Shown in pieces: positions 1-6,507 of a stretch of 36,276 nucleotides of DNA. The position numbers and the translations under genes are program-made. This DNA is from Cyanobium sp. FGCU6 (GTDB lineage: Bacteria > Cyanobacteriota > Cyanobacteriia > PCC-6307 > Cyanobiaceae). The notes below the pieces were generated by a model. That model was not told the origin of the DNA and did not search any database. It saw only the letters and a program-made list of their open reading frames with translations. Location of the stretch: NCBI GenBank assembly GCA_024958655.1, contig JANWUR010000032.1, forward strand, positions 1 through 36,276, given 5' to 3'. Position 1 is the stretch's first letter. The number at the start of each line of letters is the position of its first letter.

Positions 1-54
1 CAGCTGGGAGTCCTGGGTGAAGTCGGGAACGGTGTCGCCGAGTTGCAGAGCCAT
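1..54 (-). CDS. 1-Cys peroxiredoxin (AhpC/TSA, Prx6-like), N-terminal fragment
   Basis: The first 18 codons of a minus-strand gene read MALQLGDTVPDFTQDSQL, starting with the ATG at 52-54 and running off the left edge. This is the characteristic opening of the cyanobacterial 1-Cys (Prx6-type) peroxiredoxins, in which G-D-x-x-P-(D/N)-F-T precedes the thioredoxin fold. Such enzymes reduce peroxides in the cytoplasm through a single peroxidatic cysteine. That cysteine and the rest of the protein lie outside the window, so the family call rests on the N-terminus alone. The gene lies 22 bases downstream of hflX on the same strand and may be co-transcribed with it. Confidence 0.75.
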   Translation of the reverse strand, partial: MALQLGDTVPDFTQDSQL

Positions 55-76
55 GAACAGGAAGGCGCGAACGGAT

Positions 77-1759
77 TCAGGCCTGTGATGTTGGCACAGC
101 CGCCGCTGCTGTCGGCGGCGGCCAGTGGCGCAGTTCCCGCCGCAGGTTCTGCAGGCCCAGATCGGCCGTGGCGGAGACGAACAGCATGGCTGGCTCCAGG
201 GCGCGGGCCCGCTCCAGTTCGCCGGCCGGGCAGTGGTCGATCTGGTTGCCGATCACCCGGCAGGGCACGTTCGCCCGAAGGCTGGTGAGGATGCCGCGCA
301 CTGCCGTCAGTTGCGCCGGCCAGGCCGGATCCGCCAGATCCACCACCAGCAGCAGACCATCGGCATCGAGAGCCTCTTCGAAGGTTGAACGGAAGGCCTC
401 GATCAGCTGGGGCGGCAGCTCGCGGATGAAGCCCACCGTGTCCGTCACCAGCAGGGACAGGGGCGGACCCCCGTCCGGGTCGGGGAGATCGACGCGGCGG
501 GTGGTGGGGTCGAGGGTGGCGAACAGCTTGTTCTCCGCCAGCACCGCCCCCGCTTCCCCGGCTCGACCGAGGGCATTGAGCAGGGAGCTCTTGCCGGCAT
601 TGGTGTAACCCACCAGCGCCAGCCTGGTGAGATCCCGGCGGCCCTGCCGCAGGCGCGCCCGGTGCTCCCCCAACCGCCTCACCTCGCGCTGCAGCCGTTC
701 GATGCGGCGGGCGATGGCGCGCCGGTCTTTCTCCAGCTGCGTCTCGCCCGGGCCCCGCGTGCCGATTCCGCCGCCCTGGCGGGAGAGGCTGCGGCCCCGG
801 CCACTCAGCCGTGGCAGGCGGTAGCGCAGCTGGGCCAGCTCCACCTGCAGACGCCCGGCCGCACTGGCGGCCCGTTGGGCAAAGATGTCGAGGATCAGTT
901 CGCTGCGATCGGTCACCGGCAGATCCAGCACCCGTTCCAGGTTCCGACCCTGCACCGGAGTGAGCTCCCGGTCGGTGACCACCAGGCTGGCCCCCAGGCG
1001 CCGGGCCTCCAGGGCGGCTTCGCGGAGTTTGCCCTCGCCCCAGATCGTCTGGGGGGATTCCCCGGAGCGCCGCTGCTCGATCACACCCACGGGCCTGGCA
1101 CCCGCGCTGCGCACCAGCCCCTCCAGTTCGGCCAGCCGTTCGCGGTTCCTGCCGGCATCGCCGCTGGTGAGGGTGAGCAGCAGCACGCGCTCCGCTGTGC
1201 CGGTGGCGGCGGGCGGCAGGGGGGGAAGGTCGCCGGCCGGGGCGATCGTGGTGGGGTCGCGGTCGCAGAGGGCGGAGAGGGGGCCGTGCTCATGGCACTG
1301 CCAGGCCTGCTCGCCGCGGGCCGCGGGCCGCCAGAGCGCCGCCGGCCAGTCGCCCCCCGGCGCGGTCTTCCAGGGGAAGCGCAGCCAGAGCTGGGGCTCG
1401 AGGTCGAGGGCAACGATCCCCTCCTGCTCACCGGGCGGCGGGGCTCCGCCACGGCCGGCACCGGCACAGGTGATCAGCCGGCAGGTGCCGCCCCGGCGCC
1501 GCGGCGGTCCTCCCAGCCGTTCCGCCGGCCGCCCTGCCTGTTCGAGTGGCCCGATCCAGAGCAGGCGGCAGAGTCCGCGAGCATCGAGCACCAGCGTGAG
1601 CGGCAGCTCCAGGTCGCGGCTCTCCTCCGCCAGCCGCTGCAGTGCCAGGCGTTCAGCCACCGTATCGGCGGGATGGCGGCGATGGGCCAGCTGCTCGAGG
1701 CGCCGCCGCTGGGAGGGCCGCAGCCCTTCGGTGCGTCCGCTCAGGACCGCCTGTCTCAA
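77..1759 (-). CDS. hflX: HflX ribosome-associated GTPase
   Basis: A 560-residue GTPase of the HflX family, which binds and splits 70S ribosomes or 50S subunits, typically under stress. The N-terminal HflX domain is followed by the glycine-rich linker GIGTRGPGETQLEKDRR, a coiled segment, and the G domain. The P-loop GYTNAGKSS is near residues 384-392 and the G3 motif DTVGFI near 440-445. G4 reads NQID near 505 instead of the usual NKxD. The start chosen is a TTG (1757-1759) overlapping the TGA of the upstream HAD gene as TTGA. From there the protein opens MRQAVLSGRTEGLRPSQ, which matches the usual cyanobacterial N-terminus. The frame stays open upstream only because it shadows the HAD gene. 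It is probably translationally coupled to the HAD gene and the NADH dehydrogenase upstream. Confidence 0.93.
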   Translation of the reverse strand: MRQAVLSGRTEGLRPSQRRRLEQLAHRRHPADTVAERLALQRLAEESRDLELPLTLVLDARGLCRLLWIGPLEQAGRPAERLGGPPRRRGGTCRLITCAGAGRGGAPPPGEQEGIVALDLEPQLWLRFPWKTAPGGDWPAALWRPAARGEQAWQCHEHGPLSALCDRDPTTIAPAGDLPPLPPAATGTAERVLLLTLTSGDAGRNRERLAELEGLVRSAGARPVGVIEQRRSGESPQTIWGEGKLREAALEARRLGASLVVTDRELTPVQGRNLERVLDLPVTDRSELILDIFAQRAASAAGRLQVELAQLRYRLPRLSGRGRSLSRQGGGIGTRGPGETQLEKDRRAIARRIERLQREVRRLGEHRARLRQGRRDLTRLALVGYTNAGKSSLLNALGRAGEAGAVLAENKLFATLDPTTRRVDLPDPDGGPPLSLLVTDTVGFIRELPPQLIEAFRSTFEEALDADGLLLVVDLADPAWPAQLTAVRGILTSLRANVPCRVIGNQIDHCPAGELERARALEPAMLFVSATADLGLQNLRRELRHWPPPTAAAAVPTSQA

Positions 1760-2409
1760 GGGCGCCGCACCAGCAGGCAGGGCAGCCCAGCGGCTCTGGC
1801 GCCGCTGGCATCCTCCGGACTGTCGCCCACGTGCCAGGCCTCGCTGGGCTCCACCTCCAGGGTGGCCAGCGCCTGCAGGAAAGGTCGAGCCGACGGCTTG
1901 GCGGCACCACAGCGGCTGGAGACCACCACCACATCGATCAGAGGGGCCAGGCCGAGGCCCTCCAGCACTCCCTCCAGCCGCCGATCGAAATTGCTCACCA
2001 CCCCCAGGCGCAGGCCCTGCTTTCGCCAGCGCGGCAGACAGGCGGCCACGTCGTCGTAGACCCGCCAGCGGCCCGGATCCGCGTAGAGCTCGAACAGCTC
2101 CTGATGCAGGTCCGCCGGCGCAGGATCGCCGCCCGCCGCGATCAGCACCTCGTCGATGCGCTCGGCCCACCAGCCCAGCTCCGCCGCGGCCAGGGCCGAC
2201 TCCTCCTGGGCGGGAAAGGCCAGGGGCGGGGCGGCCCGCAGCACGTCGGGGAAGCGGCGATCGATGGCGTCGGGTTCCACCTGCAGGCCGTGGCGGGCGG
2301 CGACTTCGGCATAGGTGGTGCCCACCGAGGCCCGCAGGCCGATGAGCGTGCCCATGGCGTCGAGCAGGAGAGCCCGGGGACGGGGCCAGGCAACGGTGTC
2401 AGGAGCCAT
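1756..2409 (-). CDS. HAD-superfamily hydrolase-like protein
   Basis: A 217-residue haloacid dehalogenase-like protein with the four HAD motifs in order. Motif I is LLLDAMGTL (nucleophile Asp17), motif II is VVSNFD, the motif III lysine is in AAKPSARPF, and motif IV is HVGDSPEDA. The second aspartate of the DxD signature is replaced by Met (D-A-M-G-T). In HAD phosphatases that residue acts as general acid/base, so a classical phosphatase activity is doubtful. Similar DxxGT variants occur in the HDHD3/dehalogenase-like branch. The start codon lies inside the 3' end of the NADH dehydrogenase gene (11-base overlap), and the stop overlaps hflX by four bases, so all three look like one operon. The substrate cannot be predicted. 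Confidence 0.85.
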   Translation of the reverse strand: MAPDTVAWPRPRALLLDAMGTLIGLRASVGTTYAEVAARHGLQVEPDAIDRRFPDVLRAAPPLAFPAQEESALAAAELGWWAERIDEVLIAAGGDPAPADLHQELFELYADPGRWRVYDDVAACLPRWRKQGLRLGVVSNFDRRLEGVLEGLGLAPLIDVVVVSSRCGAAKPSARPFLQALATLEVEPSEAWHVGDSPEDASGARAAGLPCLLVRRP

Positions 2410-3640
2410 GGGACGGCGGCGGGGAGGAGGGGCTGGGCCAGGCCTCCGCCAGCCAGCCGGCGGCGGCGCGCAACTGCTGGTTGAGGCCGGGCATCCTGGT
2501 GAGGTAAGCCAGCCGCCGCAGCCGGAAGGCCAGGGGGCCGGCGAGGGTGAGGCCTCCGGCGGTCATGCAGGCATCGCCGCGGCCGAGGCTCATCATTTCG
2601 CCCAGGTCCTGCCAGCGGAAGGGCGCAAGCGGTTCTCCCGCCAGGGAACGCAGCAGGTTGTCCGCCAACAGGGGAGCTTGCTGGAAGGCCACCTGGGCAT
2701 TGGCGGGCAGAACCGCGGCCGGCTCCTCGGAACCTGCGGGGGCGGCGGGCCGTGCAAGGTCGCCCGCGACGAACACACCGCCATCGCCCGGCAACGCCAG
2801 GCTGGCGTCGCAGAGGAGGCGACCCAGGGGATCGCGGGCGGGCTCCGGCAGAATGGTGGGGGAGTGGAAAGCCAGACCGGCCGTCCAGATCACCCCGGCG
2901 GCGCTCAGTCGCTCCAGCGCTGTGTCCGCGGTGGAGTCCGGCCGACCCAGCTTCACGCCATCGGTCTCCACCGCATGCACCCGGGTGCCGGTGCGCACCC
3001 GCACGTCGCGGCGCTGCAGGGCCCGCTGGGCCTGGTCGCGGCTGAAGGCCCGGCTGCCCGGCAGGAGGGTGGGTCCCTGCTCGATCAGCTCCACCCCCGC
3101 TGCTCCCGCCAGCAGGTCGGCCAGCTTGCAGGCCAGCTCCACGCCGGTGGGACCTGCACCCACCACCACCAGGCGCTGCAGCGGCCGCGGCTCGTGCCGC
3201 AGCTTCTCAACCAGCTGCCGCAGGCGATCGACATCGGACAGGTTGCGGAAGCCGAGGGCGTGGGTATCGGCGCCGGGAACGCCGAAGCGGTTCTCACCCG
3301 CCCCGGTCGCCAGCACCAGGCGGCCATAGGCGAGCGAGCGACCGCGGCGGGTGAGCAGGCTGCGGGTATGAGTGTCGATCCGCTCCACTCTGTCCTGCAG
3401 CCAGGCCACTCCCCGGCCCGCCAGCAGGGTGTCGTAGCGGGGGGCGATCTCCCAGGGATGGAGCTCGCCGCTGAGAAGTTCGTAGAGCAGGGGCAGGAAG
3501 ACGAACCGCTCACCGGGCTCGATCAACAGGATCGGTGGCGGTGATGGCCGGCTCGCCAGTGCCAGTGCTGTGTAGAGGCCAGCAAAGCCGCCGCCTACGA
3601 TCACCACGCTGCCCAAGCCCGACTGATCCGCTCTTGGCAT
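2399..3640 (-). CDS. type II NAD(P)H dehydrogenase (NDH-2, FAD-dependent)
   Basis: A 413-residue pyridine nucleotide-disulfide oxidoreductase of the NDH-2 type, which passes electrons from NAD(P)H to quinone at the membrane surface without pumping protons. The FAD-binding dinucleotide fold is VVIVGGGFAGLYTAL (about residues 12-26). The ATGAG motif is at 111-115, the NAD(P)H-binding fold VVVGAGPTGVELA is at 158-170, and the second FAD motif is VFVAGDLA. The start is the ATG at 3638-3640, because upstream codons read through sequence that does not match the family. It diverges from cysH with 68 bases between. Cyanobacteria carry several NDH-2 paralogues (NdbA-C), and I cannot tell which one this is. 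Confidence 0.88.
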   Translation of the reverse strand: MPRADQSGLGSVVIVGGGFAGLYTALALASRPSPPPILLIEPGERFVFLPLLYELLSGELHPWEIAPRYDTLLAGRGVAWLQDRVERIDTHTRSLLTRRGRSLAYGRLVLATGAGENRFGVPGADTHALGFRNLSDVDRLRQLVEKLRHEPRPLQRLVVVGAGPTGVELACKLADLLAGAAGVELIEQGPTLLPGSRAFSRDQAQRALQRRDVRVRTGTRVHAVETDGVKLGRPDSTADTALERLSAAGVIWTAGLAFHSPTILPEPARDPLGRLLCDASLALPGDGGVFVAGDLARPAAPAGSEEPAAVLPANAQVAFQQAPLLADNLLRSLAGEPLAPFRWQDLGEMMSLGRGDACMTAGGLTLAGPLAFRLRRLAYLTRMPGLNQQLRAAAGWLAEAWPSPSSPPPSHGS

Positions 3641-3708
3641 GACGGCCTGTTGCCCAGCGTGTTGCGGCACCCTAAGCAGGTTGGCCCGCCAGGGGCCATG
3701 ATGTCCCG

Positions 3709-4509
3709 ATGGTGACTGCACCTGTTCAAGATCCTGCCGGGATCATCACACCTCCCTCTGCCGATCGGCTCCCGCTCGATCGTCACGGCCGGCAGGTCGA
3801 TCCTGCTGCCGCACGGCGGGCTCTCGAACCCCTCAGCCCCCTCGGGCGCCTGCGCTGGGCTGTCGACTGCTTCGGGGAGGGCTTCGCTCTCACCACGAGC
3901 TTCGGCATCCAGTCGGCGGTGCTGCTGCACATGGCCAGTGAGCTGGCCGCCGAGGGTTCCCCCCTGCCGGTGATCTGGGTGGACACCGGCTATCTCCCTC
4001 CCGAGACCTACCGCTACGCCGAGCAGCTGCAGGAGCGGCTCACGTTCCGCCTGCATGTGGCCCAGGCCACCATGAGCCCGGCCAGGATGGAGGCGCTCCA
4101 CGGCCGGTTGTGGGAATCCGGATCCCTGGACGACCTCAAGCTCTATAACCGCCTGCGCAAGGTCGAGCCCCTTGATCGGACCTTCCTTGATCTTGGTGTG
4201 AGCTGCTGGGCCAGTGGCGTGCGCGGACAGCAGACCGATCACCGCAGCACCATGGACGTGCTGGATCCGGTACGAGGACTCTGGTCGCTAAGGCCTCTGC
4301 TCGCCTGGAGCCGCCGGGATGTCTTCTATTACATGCAGGAGCACGATCTGCCCCAGCATCCTCTGTTCGAGCAGGGGTACTCCACCGTGGGCGACTGGCA
4401 CACCAGCGCCCCCGACGATGGCGGCGTGAGTGGTCGCGCCACCCGCTTCGGCGGTCTCAAGCAGGAGTGCGGCATCCACCTCCCCGGCCTGATGGGCGAG
4501 GGCATCTGA
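3709..4509 (+). CDS. cysH: phosphoadenylyl-sulfate (PAPS) reductase
   Basis: A 266-residue PAPS reductase that converts PAPS to sulfite and PAP in assimilatory sulfate reduction. The phosphate-binding SFGIQSAVLLHM is at residues 64-75 and WVDTGYLPPETY at 90-101. The C-terminal ECGIH motif is at 253-257, with Cys254 as the redox cysteine that is recycled by thioredoxin or glutaredoxin. The paired cysteines that hold the [4Fe-4S] cluster in APS reductases are absent: the corresponding segment reads LYNRLRKVEPL. This supports PAPS rather than APS as substrate. Other ATG codons just upstream are out of frame and hit stops, fixing the start at 3709. The coaX gene follows after a single base. Confidence 0.93.
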   Translation: MVTAPVQDPAGIITPPSADRLPLDRHGRQVDPAAARRALEPLSPLGRLRWAVDCFGEGFALTTSFGIQSAVLLHMASELAAEGSPLPVIWVDTGYLPPETYRYAEQLQERLTFRLHVAQATMSPARMEALHGRLWESGSLDDLKLYNRLRKVEPLDRTFLDLGVSCWASGVRGQQTDHRSTMDVLDPVRGLWSLRPLLAWSRRDVFYYMQEHDLPQHPLFEQGYSTVGDWHTSAPDDGGVSGRATRFGGLKQECGIHLPGLMGEGI

Positions 4510-4510
4510 G

Positions 4511-5242
4511 GTGGGTGGCGGGTGCGCCCGCTGGTTGCTGATCGGAAACAGCCGCTGGCACTGGGCCCGGCTCGAGGGCACCGAACTGATCACCTGGCAC
4601 AGCCCGCCGGAATCTGCGCCGGTGACCCGGCTGCAGGGCTGGGCCGCCGTGGGGAAGGTGCCGATCGAGGTGAAGCTCCCGGAGGAGCGTAGGCTGCGGT
4701 TGGCCGATGTGCCCCTGCTGGAGGCACCGCCCTGGCTGGGGATCGATCGCGCCCTGGCCGGTTGGCAGGCATGGAGGCAAAGGGGTGGCCCTGTGCTCGT
4801 GGCCGATGCCGGCACGGTGCTCAGCCTCACACGGGTGGATGGTGAAGGGCGGTTTGTGGGGGGGCGGCTGATTGCCGGCCTGGCCCTGCAGCTTCGGGCG
4901 ATGGCCGCTGGAACGGCGGTGCTGCCCACCCTGCTCCCGGACCGGCCGGCTCGCTGGGGCGATCAGGCAAACTCCGGGAGCTGGCCGAGAGAAACGGGCG
5001 CCGCCATGGAGGAAGGCGTGGGTAGGGGGTTGGCGGCGGCCGTGGTGGCCGCCGCCCTGGAGCTGATGCAGCAGGACCCGGAACTGGAGCTGGTGATCAC
5101 CGGCGGGGACGGGGAGTGCCTGCTGCCGCTGATCGTGGAGGGATTGGCCGGCCGGGGTCGATCTCCCCGGCTGTGGCCGGCTCTTTGTCTGGAAGCGATG
5201 GTGGCCCTGGGGCCTCTCCTCAGGCCAGACCGAGATCGCTGA
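4511..5242 (+). CDS. coaX: type III pantothenate kinase
   Basis: A 243-residue protein starting at GTG, one base after the cysH stop. It matches type III pantothenate kinase, which phosphorylates pantothenate in the first step of coenzyme A synthesis. Visible motifs are LGIDRALA (about 76-83), the phosphate-binding DAGTVLSL (99-106), GGRLIAGLALQLRAM (117-131) and the late ITGGDG. The N-terminal nucleotide motif, usually DxGNTxxxxG, is reduced to IGNSRWHW and lacks the aspartate. This degeneracy lowers certainty about activity somewhat. The last 23 bases overlap the convergent bcp gene. Clustering of ndh-2, cysH, coaX and bcp fits what I recall of marine Synechococcus gene order. Confidence 0.85.
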   Translation: MGGGCARWLLIGNSRWHWARLEGTELITWHSPPESAPVTRLQGWAAVGKVPIEVKLPEERRLRLADVPLLEAPPWLGIDRALAGWQAWRQRGGPVLVADAGTVLSLTRVDGEGRFVGGRLIAGLALQLRAMAAGTAVLPTLLPDRPARWGDQANSGSWPRETGAAMEEGVGRGLAAAVVAAALELMQQDPELELVITGGDGECLLPLIVEGLAGRGRSPRLWPALCLEAMVALGPLLRPDRDR

Positions 5243-5687
5243 GGATCTCATCGGCCATGGTCTCGGCCTTGACCTTGAGATAGACGCGCTCCAGCTTGCC
5301 CTCGGGATCGACAACAAAGGTGTGGCGCATCATGCCCATGTATTCGCGGCCCATGAACTTCTTGAGGCCATAGCTCTCGTAGGCCGTTGCCACCGGGCAG
5401 GGCTCCGCATCGGTGAGCAGGGTGAAGGGCAGTTCATATTTGCCGATGAAGCGCTCATGGCTGGCGCCACCGTCCTTGCTGATGCCGAGCACCTCGATGC
5501 CATGCTCCTGCAGGACATCCCAGCGGTCGCGGAAGTTGCAGGCTTCCTTCGTGCAGCCCGGGGTGTCGTCCTTGGGATAGAAGTAAATCACCACCCTCCG
5601 GCCACGCAGCGAGGCCAGGGACACCGGTTCTCCGTTCTGATCCGGCAGGGTGAAATCGGGGGCGTCGTCGCCGATCTGCAAAGGCAT
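5220..5687 (-). CDS. bcp: thioredoxin-dependent peroxiredoxin, Bcp/PrxQ type
   Basis: A 155-residue Bcp/PrxQ-type peroxiredoxin that reduces hydrogen peroxide and organic hydroperoxides using thioredoxin. The active-site segment YPKDDTPGCTKEACNFRD places the peroxidatic cysteine at residue 45 and a likely resolving cysteine at 50, the C-x4-C spacing typical of Bcp. The start chosen is the ATG at 5685-5687, giving MPLQIGDDAPDF, the standard opening. A longer upstream reading to 5744 adds 19 residues that do not look like the family. The 3' end overlaps the convergent coaX gene by 23 bases, so the two messages would be complementary at their ends. Confidence 0.93.
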   Translation of the reverse strand: MPLQIGDDAPDFTLPDQNGEPVSLASLRGRRVVIYFYPKDDTPGCTKEACNFRDRWDVLQEHGIEVLGISKDGGASHERFIGKYELPFTLLTDAEPCPVATAYESYGLKKFMGREYMGMMRHTFVVDPEGKLERVYLKVKAETMADEILSDLGLA

Positions 5688-5814
5688 CTGGGGCGTGAGA
5701 GCGGAGGCACCCGAGCCTAGGGGCGAGGCGGTGCAGACCAGCAATTGGACACCGGTGAAGGTATTCCCGCCATCACGTGGCTACATTGCCTTTTGAAGTC
5801 CCCCTCGTCTTCCC

Positions 5815-6477
5815 GTGCTCAAGCGTCTGCTCGCTGGCCTTCTCGTGGGAACGGCCGCCACCGCCGTCGCCCTGCCCGCTTCGGCGGCTACCAATCCTGT
5901 GCGCTGGAACACCGGCGCCGCTGTCTGGTCCACCAACCAGGGCGCCTTCAATACTTTCCTGGAAACCGGTGAAGTCACCGATCGCGGCCTCCAGGGTGGC
6001 CTTTCCCGCTCCGGGTGGTCCGCCGATGAGGTGCGCACCGGCATGACCAAGACCTACGACGTCGATCTCGTCGGCGTCACCCGCTTCCTGTACTCCGACA
6101 ACGGCGTGAAGTTCCTCAAGAACGCCACCGCCAGCTACTTCCCCTACTACTCGCTCGACAAGTACGCTGTGCCTGCCCTGCGCTCGGCGATCATTGCCGA
6201 TGCCCGCGACGGATCCATCTCCTCGGCCGGCATCATGAAGGCCCTGCCTACCGATTTCCGTCTGGCTGATTTCTGCAACACCTTCACGGGTGCCCAGAAC
6301 ATCTGCGCCGAGGGTCGCTGCCAGGAAGGAACCGCCCAGTGCACCTCCCTGCTCTCCTGGTACGTGTTCCTGCCCGCCTGCATCCAGGCCAACCAGATGG
6401 CCGATCCCGTGGCTGAGCGTCCCGCTCCTGCCCCGGCTCCCGCCCCCGCCCCCGAGCCCATCCGCGGCCTCTGGTGA
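5815..6477 (+). CDS. exported DUF1400-type protein with cysteine-rich and Pro-Ala tail
   Basis: A 220-residue exported protein starting at GTG. Residues 1-24 form a signal peptide ending in ASA. The mature part resembles the cyanobacterial DUF1400 domain, an all-helical region normally found at the N-terminus of an alpha/beta-hydrolase-like protein. It shows the segments FLETGEVTDRGLQ, FLYSDNGVKFL, ALRSAIIADARDGSIS and IMKALPTDFRL. Here there is no hydrolase domain: the DUF1400-like part is followed by a segment with five cysteines (DFCNTF...ICAEGRCQEGTAQC...PAC) and then an alternating Pro-Ala stretch ending PIRGLW. The Pro-Ala run could span the envelope or act as a linker. A TACATT at 5782-5787 is a possible -10 element, but no convincing -35 or ribosome site is visible. 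Its function is unknown. Confidence 0.8.
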   Translation: MLKRLLAGLLVGTAATAVALPASAATNPVRWNTGAAVWSTNQGAFNTFLETGEVTDRGLQGGLSRSGWSADEVRTGMTKTYDVDLVGVTRFLYSDNGVKFLKNATASYFPYYSLDKYAVPALRSAIIADARDGSISSAGIMKALPTDFRLADFCNTFTGAQNICAEGRCQEGTAQCTSLLSWYVFLPACIQANQMADPVAERPAPAPAPAPAPEPIRGLW

Positions 6478-6507
6478 TCGGAGCGGCGGATCCACGTTGA
6501 TCCCGCT

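Noticed and set aside
1760..2170. Upstream extension of the hflX frame by 137 codons
   Set aside because: The extension overlaps the HAD coding region in another frame and reads as arginine- and glycine-rich shadow sequence; the TTG at 1757-1759 gives the normal HflX N-terminus.
6421..6465. Short tandem repeat as a mobile or CRISPR element
   Set aside because: It is codon-level repetition encoding alternating Pro and Ala in the DUF1400-type protein tail.
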